Shown piece by piece: positions 1-5,685 of a stretch of DNA of 12,124 nucleotides. The notes beneath the pieces are model-generated. The model saw only the letters and a list, made by a program, of their open reading frames with translations. It did no database searches and was not told the origin of the DNA. The DNA is from an uncultured Mycoplasmatota bacterium (GTDB lineage: Bacteria; Bacillota_I; Bacilli_A; RF39; UBA660), in assembly GCA_946407055.1 (NCBI GenBank), contig CAMJMP010000012.1, positions 1 to 12,124 on the forward strand. Direction: 5' to 3'. The position numbers and the translations under genes were made by a program. How positions within the stretch are numbered: position 1 is the first letter of the stretch; every line of letters begins with the position of its first letter.

Positions 1-739
1 TATGAACTAAATCTAAGTTAGAAAAACCAATACCAAGACCTGACTCAGTTAGATCAAGAACTAGTTCTTGACTAACTACTTCAGTACTTGCTTCTAAAGT
101 AATATTTTTACTTAATAAGAAGGAATCTAAGAACATACGTGAATTAGATTCTTTCTTTTGTAATATTAATGGATAAGAAGTTAATTCGTTTATATTAGAT
201 ATATCATTAAAGAATTCTGGATTATAGATAAAACCTTGTTTTATCTTATATAATACTTTACTGTTTATATCTTTAATGTTATTAACATCATCATTATATA
301 TTACATAATCTAATTTACCTTTTTGTAGATCTAATAATAAATTATTAGTTAGATCATTATAGATATTTATTTTTATATTAGGGTATAACTTATGAAATTT
401 TTTTATAGAATCTATTAAATAAGTTCTAGTTATGGTAGTAGAAGCACCAATACGTATTTCTCCTTTATCTAAGTCTTTAAATGAAGTCAATTCATTTTCA
501 GCATTCTTTAATAAAGAGATAGCGCTTTCTACATAGTCATATAGTGTTTGACCTTCTTTAGTTAATTCCATACCTTTATTATTTCTAATGAATAGAGTAC
601 AACCAATTTGGTCTTCTAGTTTCTTGATAGATTGTGATAAAGCAGGTTGGGAGATATGTAAGTCCTCACTAGCTTTAGTCATATTTTTGTTTTTAGCTAC
701 AGCACTAAAATATTTATATAATTCGAAGTCAACGTTCAT
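1..739 (-). CDS. LysR-family transcriptional regulator, C-terminus cut by window edge
   Basis: The minus-strand frame begins MNVDFELYKYFSAVAKN and continues without a stop to the window edge, giving about 246 residues of a family usually near 290-300. Residues 1-60 form the LysR winged helix-turn-helix: the segment with KASEDLHISQPALSQSIKKL is a near-perfect family signature, followed by LEDQIGCTLFIRNNKGMELT. From about residue 88 (GEIRIGAS) the periplasmic-binding-like effector domain starts. Such proteins bind DNA as tetramers and switch neighbouring, usually divergent, genes in response to a small ligand. The start ATG (739-737) has a strong GGAGG SD just upstream (reading AGGAGGACTTATC before ATG). 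It is divergent from the aldolase-like gene at 828, its likely target by family habit. The ligand cannot be told from sequence. The family call is firm; the regulatory target is inference. Confidence 0.95.
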   Translation of the reverse strand, partial: MNVDFELYKYFSAVAKNKNMTKASEDLHISQPALSQSIKKLEDQIGCTLFIRNNKGMELTKEGQTLYDYVESAISLLKNAENELTSFKDLDKGEIRIGASTTITRTYLIDSIKKFHKLYPNIKINIYNDLTNNLLLDLQKGKLDYVIYNDDVNNIKDINSKVLYKIKQGFIYNPEFFNDISNINELTSYPLILQKKESNSRMFLDSFLLSKNITLEASTEVVSQELVLDLTESGLGIGFSNLDLVH

Positions 740-759
740 GATAAGTCCTCCTTATCGGT

Positions 760-768
760 ATTATAGCA
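760..768 (-). promoter_or_regulatory. Extended -10 promoter of the lysR gene
   Basis: On the minus strand the sequence reads TGC-TATAAT (TATAAT at 765-760), 20 bases before the start codon. No good -35 is seen at the proper distance, so the TG extension probably compensates. The distance predicts a leader of about 13 nt that carries the GGAGG SD. Confidence 0.65.
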
Positions 769-798
769 AAAATATATTGTACTTATAACAAAAACTTA

Positions 799-815
799 CT
801 TATACTCAAGTTAAG
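799..815. promoter_or_regulatory. Candidate LysR box between divergent genes
   Basis: The interrupted palindrome CTTA-N9-TAAG contains the T-N11-A core (T801, A813) typical of LysR-family sites. It lies between the lysR gene and the 828 gene, overlaps the only plausible -10 of the latter (TATACT, 801-806) and touches its SD (AAGGAG, 813-818). The 828 gene is the only complete protein-coding gene here without a TGN-TATAAT promoter, which would fit regulator dependence. Such short dyads arise by chance in AT-rich DNA, so confidence is low. Confidence 0.25.
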
Positions 816-827
816 GAGTGAGGAGAA

Positions 828-1973
828 ATGAATAAAATATTGATGGTTGGAGGTAGATGGGACTTAGAAGGAGGAAGACCTTCTAACCTTGTTAATAAGT
901 TTGCTTCAGCATTAGAAAATGTAACACTATTTAATGGGGGACATTATGAACAATTAAAAAAAATTATTAATCTTAGTAAAGATTATGAAAGTGTTATATG
1001 GTGGGTAGATGTACCTAATGAACTCCCTAAATTAACTAGTGTTAAAGAAGTTAATTTTAAGACAATGTTAATTACAGGCAAAAGAAATGATAATGATAAA
1101 TATAGCTTTCAAGAATTATTACAAAGAGCATTACATAGTAAATCTAATTTAGTTGTAGAATTTAAAAAAGAAGAAGATAAAGTATTTGGAATGAGATTGT
1201 TTGATCCGTTAGGTAATTTATGGTATCAAGGAACTGATATAAAAGAATGTGCTAAAGCTTTAGAAAATAGATTAGAATCTATTAAGAAGATAACTAGAGA
1301 GAGTACAACAACTGATGAAGAGAATAAAGGGGCTTTAGCATGGTTCTTTAATATGTTTAAAGAAGAAATGTTTAAAAGTGATGAACAAGCTGTAGTTCCT
1401 TCTAAAAAATATTTCTTACAGATAGTACAAGAGTATGCATATAAAGCAGCTAGAGTTATGAGTAATGGAGAAGATATTAAAAGATTTTTAGGTAATGCAT
1501 CATTTAGATGTCCTAAAGGATTTCCATCTTTTAGAGATGATAAATATATCTTTGTAAGTAAGAGAAATGTTAATAAAGAATATATAACAATAGATGATTT
1601 TGTACCAGTTTATTTAAAAGATAATAAAGTATATTATTGTGGAGATGCAAAACCTTCTGTTGATACACCTATACAAGTAAGATTATATGATTTATTACCT
1701 AATATTAATTATATGATTCATTCCCATTGTTATATACCTAATGCACCATTTACAGAAGAAGCATTACCTTGTGGAGCATTAGAAGAATTAGATGAAATTA
1801 AGAAGTTAATAAATTTCTATCATAATGGTGATTATAATAGAGAATTCTATTGTATAAATCTATTAGGACATGGAAGTATTATGATGAGTAAATATCCATG
1901 TATGTTAAGATATATAGAAATAGAACCTAGACCACTTCCTGAAGAACAAACTAGATTGGTATTAAAGAAATAA
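828..1973 (+). CDS. Class II aldolase/adducin-like protein with unusual N-terminal domain
   Basis: The product has 381 residues. The C-terminal half (about 200-381) resembles the class II aldolase/adducin fold: HSH at H298 and H300 and GHGS with H348 are placed like the three zinc-binding histidines, and CGALEE supplies E319/E320 about 20 residues after HSH, as the catalytic acid does in MtnB-type dehydratases. Members act on sugar phosphates or related ketoses (aldolases, epimerases, dehydratases); the substrate here is unknown. Residues 1-160 (KILMVGGRWDLEGG at the front, then VIWWVDVP) look like an alpha/beta Rossmann-type domain that I do not recognise. A highly charged linker (about 150-175) separates the halves. 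The start has AAGGAG nine bases upstream, plus a nearer AGGAG. The gene is divergent from a LysR gene and ends in its own terminator. All Arg codons are AGA. Confidence 0.7.
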   Translation: MNKILMVGGRWDLEGGRPSNLVNKFASALENVTLFNGGHYEQLKKIINLSKDYESVIWWVDVPNELPKLTSVKEVNFKTMLITGKRNDNDKYSFQELLQRALHSKSNLVVEFKKEEDKVFGMRLFDPLGNLWYQGTDIKECAKALENRLESIKKITRESTTTDEENKGALAWFFNMFKEEMFKSDEQAVVPSKKYFLQIVQEYAYKAARVMSNGEDIKRFLGNASFRCPKGFPSFRDDKYIFVSKRNVNKEYITIDDFVPVYLKDNKVYYCGDAKPSVDTPIQVRLYDLLPNINYMIHSHCYIPNAPFTEEALPCGALEELDEIKKLINFYHNGDYNREFYCINLLGHGSIMMSKYPCMLRYIEIEPRPLPEEQTRLVLKK

Positions 1974-1996
1974 AAAGACACAGTAGTGTCTTTTTT
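1972..1996 (+). terminator. Intrinsic terminator of the aldolase-like gene
   Basis: A perfect stem AAAAAGACAC / GTGTCTTTTT with an AGTA loop and a T run begins inside the stop codon of the gene. It closes the transcription unit before the toxin-antitoxin-like locus. Confidence 0.9.
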
Positions 1997-2035
1997 ATTA
2001 ATTTAAAAGGAAATATAAAGGAAATAGATAATATA

Positions 2036-2041
2036 TATAAT
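2036..2041 (+). promoter_or_regulatory. Putative -10 of the small toxin mRNA
   Basis: TATAAT lies 45 bases upstream of the small ORF start at 2087, within a run of TA repeats. There is no TG extension and no convincing -35. Transcription would start near 2047-2049, so the left arm TAGGAAGGC (2041-2049) may be mostly promoter DNA and not RNA. Confidence 0.45.
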
Positions 2042-2063
2042 AGGAAGGCGTTAAAGAGTGCTA

Positions 2064-2079
2064 ACCTCGGAAGTGAGGT
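2064..2079 (+). promoter_or_regulatory. Hairpin sequestering the SD of the toxin ORF
   Basis: ACCTC (2064-2068) pairs perfectly with GAGGT (2075-2079) across the loop GGAAGT. The right arm is part of the SD GAGGTGAT (2075-2082), which has an 8-base match to the 16S anti-SD. Translation of the peptide should be blocked unless this stem opens. An SD masked by a leader stem is a hallmark of Fst and other type I toxin mRNAs. Confidence 0.6.
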
Positions 2080-2086
2080 GATGCCT

Positions 2087-2155
2087 ATGAATAAGAGAGA
2101 TTTATTAGATCTTTCTTTAATTATAATCATCGTCCTATTAATAGTTTTTAACTAA
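2087..2155 (+). CDS. 22-residue hydrophobic peptide, putative type I toxin (Fst/TxpA-like)
   Basis: This short ORF encodes a 22-residue peptide with a charged head (MNKRDLLD) and a continuous hydrophobic run (LSLIIIIVLLIVF) ending in Asn. Its size and form are those of membrane-acting type I toxins such as Fst, TxpA or the putative holin-like toxins, though it is shorter than those I know (about 30-60 residues). The preceding GAGGTGATGCCTATG context is also typical of that group as I recall it. ATG 2087 is chosen because GAGGTGAT is correctly spaced for it; the in-frame ATG at 2081 overlaps the SD. The SD is locked in a hairpin, and a convergent antisense RNA covers the region downstream. If expressed, the peptide would insert in the cell's own membrane. 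A regulatory leader peptide is the main alternative. Toxicity is inferred. Confidence 0.65.
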   Translation: MNKRDLLDLSLIIIIVLLIVFN

Positions 2156-2169
2156 TGGATAGAGTAAAT

Positions 2170-2192
2170 AAAAAAAGCACTCTTTAGAGTGC
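2170..2192 (-). terminator. Terminator of the antisense RNA
   Basis: GCACTC-TAAA-GAGTGC followed by T7 when read on the minus strand (hairpin 2192-2177, Ts 2176-2170). In the plus direction the hairpin is followed by GCCACC, not Ts, so it should end only the antisense RNA. No clear plus-strand terminator for the toxin mRNA is visible, and read-through towards the 2306 gene is possible. Confidence 0.8.
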
Positions 2193-2226
2193 CACCACCA
2201 TAGGTTGGCACTTACATGCCTTCCTA
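2170..2226 (-). ncRNA. Putative antisense antitoxin RNA convergent to the toxin gene
   Basis: On the minus strand a TGT-TAATAT extended -10 (2240-2232) precedes GGAAGGCATG, two hairpin-forming segments and a terminator ending in seven Ts (2176-2170). This predicts an RNA of about 55-60 nt, close to Fst RNA II (about 66 nt). It holds no convincing ORF. It is fully complementary to the downstream part of a toxin transcript reaching 2226. Its GCACTCT (2192-2186) can pair with AGAGTGC (2055-2061) in the toxin leader, and its AGGCAT with ATGCCT at the toxin start. The expected role is to block translation of the peptide or destabilise its mRNA. Transcript ends are estimated. Confidence 0.6.
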
Positions 2227-2231
2227 TATTT

Positions 2232-2240
2232 ATATTAACA
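2232..2240 (-). promoter_or_regulatory. Putative promoter of the antisense RNA
   Basis: Minus-strand TGT-TAATAT, the same TGN-extended -10 design used by most genes in the window, placing the start near 2226. A second possible -10 (TATAAA) lies just downstream. No -35 is recognisable. Confidence 0.45.
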
Positions 2241-2279
2241 TAAGTAGGCAATAAGTTCTAGAGTGAATATGTATTTTTA

Positions 2280-2288
2280 TGTTATAAT
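2280..2288 (+). promoter_or_regulatory. Extended -10 promoter of the aminotransferase-GNAT gene
   Basis: TGT-TATAAT with the ATG only 17 bases after the hexamer. The expected start falls close to 2295, so the SD GGTGA (2295-2299) would lie at the extreme 5' end of the mRNA, giving a leader of about 11 nt. Confidence 0.65.
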
Positions 2289-2305
2289 TTTTATGGTGAT
2301 AAGAT

Positions 2306-4366
2306 ATGTTAATTAAATCTAGTGCAATTGATAGATTCTTAAGAGATAATCCTCAATTAGGGGAGAGAAGATATGGATTACCTTTAGTTGGTAATAGAAT
2401 AGATATGGAAAAATTTAATCCAACTGTAGAAAAGATAGCTGATGCAATCAACTTCTATGGATATGAAGTAAGAGATGAAAATATTGCTACTGTTAAAGAT
2501 ACTGACTTAGGTACTGGTAATCCTTTAAGATGTAAACCATTTCCTTTATGTATAGATAAAATAAAAGAATGTTTAGATGATAGTAATCTATATAATTATC
2601 CATATACTGAAGGTGATGATAGATTAAGAAAACAATTACTAGATTATATAGAACAAGAAGGATTTATTAACAATAGACCATTACCATATCCTGATGTAGA
2701 TGAAAAAGGTTTATCTGTGCATAATATAACTTTTATGCCATCTACATCAATGATATTTAATATTATAGTTAATATAATTGCTAGACCTGGTGATGTATTA
2801 TTAGTTACGGGACCTAACTATGGATTGTTTACTGTTAGAGCGGAAAGAAGTGGAGCAGAAGTAGATATACTTCCGTTAGAAAAAGAAGATAACTTCTTTG
2901 TTAATCCAGATAAGTTAGCTAAGAGAATAGATGAAATAAATGAGAGTTTACAAAATGTATATAACAGAAGAAAAGGTTATGTACCTAGAGTAGTAGCATT
3001 TCTAAATGCTAATCCTAATAATCCTACTGGTAGAGTTATGGGAGAAAAGAATATAGATTTATTAACTAAGATAGCAGAAGTATGTAATACTAGAGGAGTA
3101 TTTATAATAGATGATCTAGTATATAGAGATATATCTTATGATAAAGATAATATAGCTAAACCAATAGCTACGATACCTGGTATGTTTAGAAATACAATAT
3201 CTTTATTTGGTTTATCTAAATCATATGGTTTAGCTGCTATAAGAGCAGGTTTTGTTGTAGCAGATGAAATAATAATAAGAGAAGTAGTAAATAGAATATT
3301 CCAAGAAATAGATTCTAGTCCTACTATTACTGGTTATGCTTTAACTGGAGCATTTAATAATACACCTGAAAGAAATAGTGTATATGATAGATACTTTGGT
3401 GAATTAAGAAGTGAATATATTTATAGATATCAATTATTAAAAGCTCTAGTAGAAGGAATAGATACTGTAGAAGAACAATATAAAAGTAGAATAAGAGTGG
3501 ATGTTAATAGAGTATTAGGAGAAAAAGAACGTGTGGCATTACAAGGAATACCACATGTACATTTTCCTAAAAACTTAGAACCAGAATCTGGTTTCTTTGC
3601 AATGTTAGATTTTACTGAACTAAAAGGAATGAAATATAAAGGAAGAATAATAAGTACTGAAAAAGATTTATTAAAATTCTTTTATAAAACTAATAGAATA
3701 AGATTCTTAGTAGGTCAATCTATATCATGGCCATATGAAGATGAATTAATAGGTAGAGTTAACTATGCTATAGATAAAGAATTATTAATTAATGCTTTAT
3801 ATAAAATGGGTAGAAGTATAGAAGAACTAGAAGATAAAGAAGATTATATAATTAGATTTAATAAAATAGAAGATCAAAGTCAAATGGCTAAAATAAAAAT
3901 AGATGGTTGGAGAGATACCTATGATCAAATAATAGCTAAGAACTATTTAAAAGGTATGGACTTAGAAGAACAAACTAATAGATTCTATAGGAGCTTTGAA
4001 GAATATAAATATAGAGTTTTAGTAGCTGTTAGAGGGGATGAAGTATTAGGTTACTCATGCTTTGATCCAAAAGAAAAATCATTTAAATATGATTCTGAAT
4101 TAGAAAGTTTATATATTAAAACAAGTGAATTACATAAAGGAATAGGTACAGCATTATTTAAAGAAACAGCTAAGCAATTATATTCACAAGGTAGAAGAAC
4201 AATGATTATATGGTGTTTAAAAGATAATATAAATGCTATTAAGTTCTATGAAAAACTTGGTGGAATAAAAGCAGAAACAAAGATGGCCAAGATAGGCAAT
4301 GAAACATATGAAGAATATGGTTTCTACTTTGATTTAGAAGAAATAGAAAAAGAAGGTAGTTTTTAA
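2306..4366 (+). CDS. Bifunctional PLP-dependent aminotransferase / GNAT N-acetyltransferase
   Basis: The product has 686 residues. About 35-510 is a fold-type I aminotransferase (class I/II). It shows GPNYGLF (the aromatic residue that stacks on PLP), NPNNPTG (236-242, Asn contacting the PLP hydroxyl), DDLVYRD (D269/D270 and Y273) and LSKSYGLAAIRAGF, where K305 should form the Schiff base. From about 520 to 686 follows a GNAT domain with the acetyl-CoA loop HKGIGTALF (610-618) and the late-strand pattern NINAIKFYEKLGG. The fusion suggests that an amino group moved by the first domain, or a related amine, is acetylated by the second; the substrate is unknown. The aminotransferase part is longer than the usual 390-400 residues. 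Start: GGTGA six bases upstream. Its stop codon lies in a terminator shared with the convergent HNH-like gene. Confidence 0.9.
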   Translation: MLIKSSAIDRFLRDNPQLGERRYGLPLVGNRIDMEKFNPTVEKIADAINFYGYEVRDENIATVKDTDLGTGNPLRCKPFPLCIDKIKECLDDSNLYNYPYTEGDDRLRKQLLDYIEQEGFINNRPLPYPDVDEKGLSVHNITFMPSTSMIFNIIVNIIARPGDVLLVTGPNYGLFTVRAERSGAEVDILPLEKEDNFFVNPDKLAKRIDEINESLQNVYNRRKGYVPRVVAFLNANPNNPTGRVMGEKNIDLLTKIAEVCNTRGVFIIDDLVYRDISYDKDNIAKPIATIPGMFRNTISLFGLSKSYGLAAIRAGFVVADEIIIREVVNRIFQEIDSSPTITGYALTGAFNNTPERNSVYDRYFGELRSEYIYRYQLLKALVEGIDTVEEQYKSRIRVDVNRVLGEKERVALQGIPHVHFPKNLEPESGFFAMLDFTELKGMKYKGRIISTEKDLLKFFYKTNRIRFLVGQSISWPYEDELIGRVNYAIDKELLINALYKMGRSIEELEDKEDYIIRFNKIEDQSQMAKIKIDGWRDTYDQIIAKNYLKGMDLEEQTNRFYRSFEEYKYRVLVAVRGDEVLGYSCFDPKEKSFKYDSELESLYIKTSELHKGIGTALFKETAKQLYSQGRRTMIIWCLKDNINAIKFYEKLGGIKAETKMAKIGNETYEEYGFYFDLEEIEKEGSF

Positions 4367-4379
4367 CTACCTTCTTTTC
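4351..4379. terminator. Bidirectional terminator between convergent genes
   Basis: An 11-bp perfect stem AGAAGGTAGTT / AACTACCTTCT with loop TTT. T-rich sequence follows on the plus strand (TTTTCT), and the minus reading ends in TTTTCTATTT. It serves the 2306-4366 gene and the convergent 4380-4760 gene, whose stop codons lie within or next to it. Confidence 0.85.
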
Positions 4380-4760
4380 TTATTTATATAATGTTTTTGT
4401 TAGGGCTAGTTTATATTCTTTTGATTCTCTCCTAAATTCATCATTTAATTCCATTTTTGCTTCTAAATCAGCTAGAGCTAGACGATAAGCAATTACTCTT
4501 AGAAAGAACTTATTTATTTCCGAATAAAGAACATTATCTTTACTTTCACAGATATGTAATGCACGATGTGATTTCTTAGTTAAGGGTGCAGAATTATCGA
4601 TTGTTAGTGGGCCACCATCAGCTTGTTTAATAATGTGATGCAAAGTTAAGATATTACCTTTAGTAATTTGATAACTTAACCAATCTAGTTTATCGATTTG
4701 GTAATACTCTAAAACATCTTGTAACATTAATTGATTTGGATTTTGATATATCTTTCCCAT
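4380..4760 (-). CDS. Small HNH-like protein without zinc-ribbon cysteines
   Basis: The product has 126 residues. The middle shows LTLHHIIKQADGGPLTIDN (about 38-56) and then KSHRALH (63-69): H41/H42, GG at 49-50, N56, H65 and H69 match the order of the HNH/beta-beta-alpha-Me nuclease core, where one His activates water and others hold a metal. The cysteine pairs of many HNH proteins are absent; the only Cys is C71. The C-terminal third is helical and charged. It may be a DNA or RNA nuclease or a domain reused for binding. The start is supported by AGGGGGG nine bases upstream and by a full sigma-A promoter. No partner gene is evident: the neighbour at 4909 is divergent and the one at 2306 converges. 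Activity is unproven. Confidence 0.65.
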   Translation of the reverse strand: MGKIYQNPNQLMLQDVLEYYQIDKLDWLSYQITKGNILTLHHIIKQADGGPLTIDNSAPLTKKSHRALHICESKDNVLYSEINKFFLRVIAYRLALADLEAKMELNDEFRRESKEYKLALTKTLYK

Positions 4761-4792
4761 AATAATGCCCCCCTAAATAAATAATAATTGTT

Positions 4793-4820
4793 ATTCTAGC
4801 AAATAATTTAAAAATGTCAA
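4793..4820 (-). promoter_or_regulatory. Consensus sigma-A promoter of the HNH-like gene
   Basis: Minus-strand TTGACA (4820-4815), a 16-bp spacer ending in TGC, then TAGAAT (4798-4793). It is the only promoter in the window with a perfect -35, combined with a TG extension, so the gene may be strongly or constitutively transcribed. Confidence 0.8.
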
Positions 4821-4851
4821 AGTCTGAAAAAAATATATGATCTTTATTGTT

Positions 4852-4860
4852 TGATATAAT
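4852..4860 (+). promoter_or_regulatory. Extended -10 promoter of the coiled-coil gene
   Basis: TGA-TATAAT. Transcription would begin near 4867, which places the upstream GGTGAT (4864-4869) at or before the start. That argues for the internal ATG 4909 with its own GGAGG as the true start. Confidence 0.65.
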
Positions 4861-4908
4861 AAAGGTGATGATATATAATAAATGCTCGAGTGGAGGTTTA
4901 TTGATAAT

Positions 4909-5607
4909 ATGGATTTGATTGAACAAAGAAAAGAAATAATTTTATTAGAAGATGAAATTAAAGGATTAGAAGAAAAAAAGAAACAACTTGAAAGACTACG
5001 TTTAGAATATTATAGAGATTATTTTAGTACTAAAAGAGATGATTATTCTCTATTAACAGATATACCAATTAATCCAATTCATGAAATGCATGTTTTATTT
5101 GAGTATTCATATTTAAATGTTGATACTGTTGGAAAAATAATATGTGAATTAATGAAAAGATATGATGGTATAAATTGTATATCTAAAAGAAATGTTCGTT
5201 GTGAGAGATGGGAGAACAAATTTGATTATTATACTGTAGAACTTCCAAGATTACTCATTGGGAAACCAGAAGATATAGAAAAAGAAAGCCATATTGTTTT
5301 GTATCAAGAAAATAAAGAAGTTGAAAATGATAATATTATGGTTATTAAATTCAGTGATGTGAGTTTAAAAGATTATCCAACTGATAATCCAACTAAATGG
5401 ATTACTAGTTCATGTGGTGATATTTATGAGAAATCAAACTATAGCCCTATGATTGGATATACAGATGGATTAACATTTGATCATCATAACTTAGAGTATA
5501 TTAAAGAATTAATATATAGTTTAGCTTATTATCAAAGAGAACATAGTAAAAAATTAATGACGCCACAAGAAACAGTAGATGTATATAAAAAAATATTTAA
5601 AAAATAA
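4909..5607 (+). CDS. Hypothetical coiled-coil protein
   Basis: The product has 232 residues from ATG 4909. I prefer this start over the in-frame ATG at 4882 because GGAGG (4892-4896) lies between them and the predicted mRNA 5' end leaves no SD for 4882; the 12-base SD spacing is somewhat long. Residues 2-40 form a highly charged heptad-like helix (LLEDEIKGLEEKKKQLERL), a likely coiled coil. The rest is mixed alpha/beta with WENKFDYYTVELPRLLIG and IMVIKFSDV strands and a C-terminal helix. No signal peptide or TM segment, so probably cytoplasmic. I do not recognise the family. It is divergent from the HNH-like gene and followed by its own terminator. Two Arg codons are CGT, unlike the AGA-only 828 gene. 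Confidence 0.75.
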   Translation: MDLIEQRKEIILLEDEIKGLEEKKKQLERLRLEYYRDYFSTKRDDYSLLTDIPINPIHEMHVLFEYSYLNVDTVGKIICELMKRYDGINCISKRNVRCERWENKFDYYTVELPRLLIGKPEDIEKESHIVLYQENKEVENDNIMVIKFSDVSLKDYPTDNPTKWITSSCGDIYEKSNYSPMIGYTDGLTFDHHNLEYIKELIYSLAYYQREHSKKLMTPQETVDVYKKIFKK

Positions 5608-5632
5608 AACAGAAGTAATTCTGTTTTTTTTT
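5606..5632 (+). terminator. Terminator of the coiled-coil gene
   Basis: AAAACAGAA / TTCTGTTTT with loop GTAA and a long T run, starting inside the stop codon. Confidence 0.9.
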
Positions 5633-5651
5633 GTAATAATGATAATTTAAG

Positions 5652-5660
5652 TGTTATAAT
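5652..5660 (+). promoter_or_regulatory. Extended -10 promoter of the 496-residue gene
   Basis: TGT-TATAAT, 25 bases before ATG 5686, just after the previous terminator. No -35 is recognisable. Confidence 0.65.
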
Positions 5661-5685
5661 AACAAACCGAAAAGAGGAGAGTAAT

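Larger units (their letters stand above)
2041..2226. repeat. Nested repeats framing the toxin-antitoxin-like locus
   Basis: Several repeat pairs frame the locus. TAGGAAGGC (2041-2049) is the exact inverse of GCCTTCCTA (2218-2226). AGTGCTAACC (2057-2066) pairs with GGTTGGCACT (2203-2212) with one G-U. TAAAGAGTGC (2052-2061) is the exact inverse of GCACTCTTTA (2177-2186). ATGCCT occurs directly at 2081-2086, abutting the toxin start, and at 2216-2221, near the antitoxin 5' end, like the DRa/DRb repeats of the pAD1 par locus. Together they allow pairing between the ends of the toxin mRNA and pairing of antitoxin to the toxin leader. Confidence 0.7.

Noticed and set aside
588..788. Open frame on the plus strand opposite the lysR gene
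   Set aside because: It has no SD and lies antisense to a convincing LysR helix-turn-helix.
2184..2202. Five-codon minus-strand ORF (MVVAL) within the antisense RNA
   Set aside because: No SD precedes it and it lies within strongly paired sequence; chance is likely.
2036..2305. Riboswitch or attenuator leader of the aminotransferase-GNAT gene
   Set aside because: That gene has its own promoter at 2280-2288, and the region contains an SD-bearing ORF plus a convergent terminator, which a toxin-antitoxin layout explains better. Read-through control remains possible.
4882..4908. Upstream ATG of the coiled-coil gene
   Set aside because: The predicted mRNA begins near 4867, leaving no SD for it, whereas GGAGG precedes ATG 4909. 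Not fully excluded.
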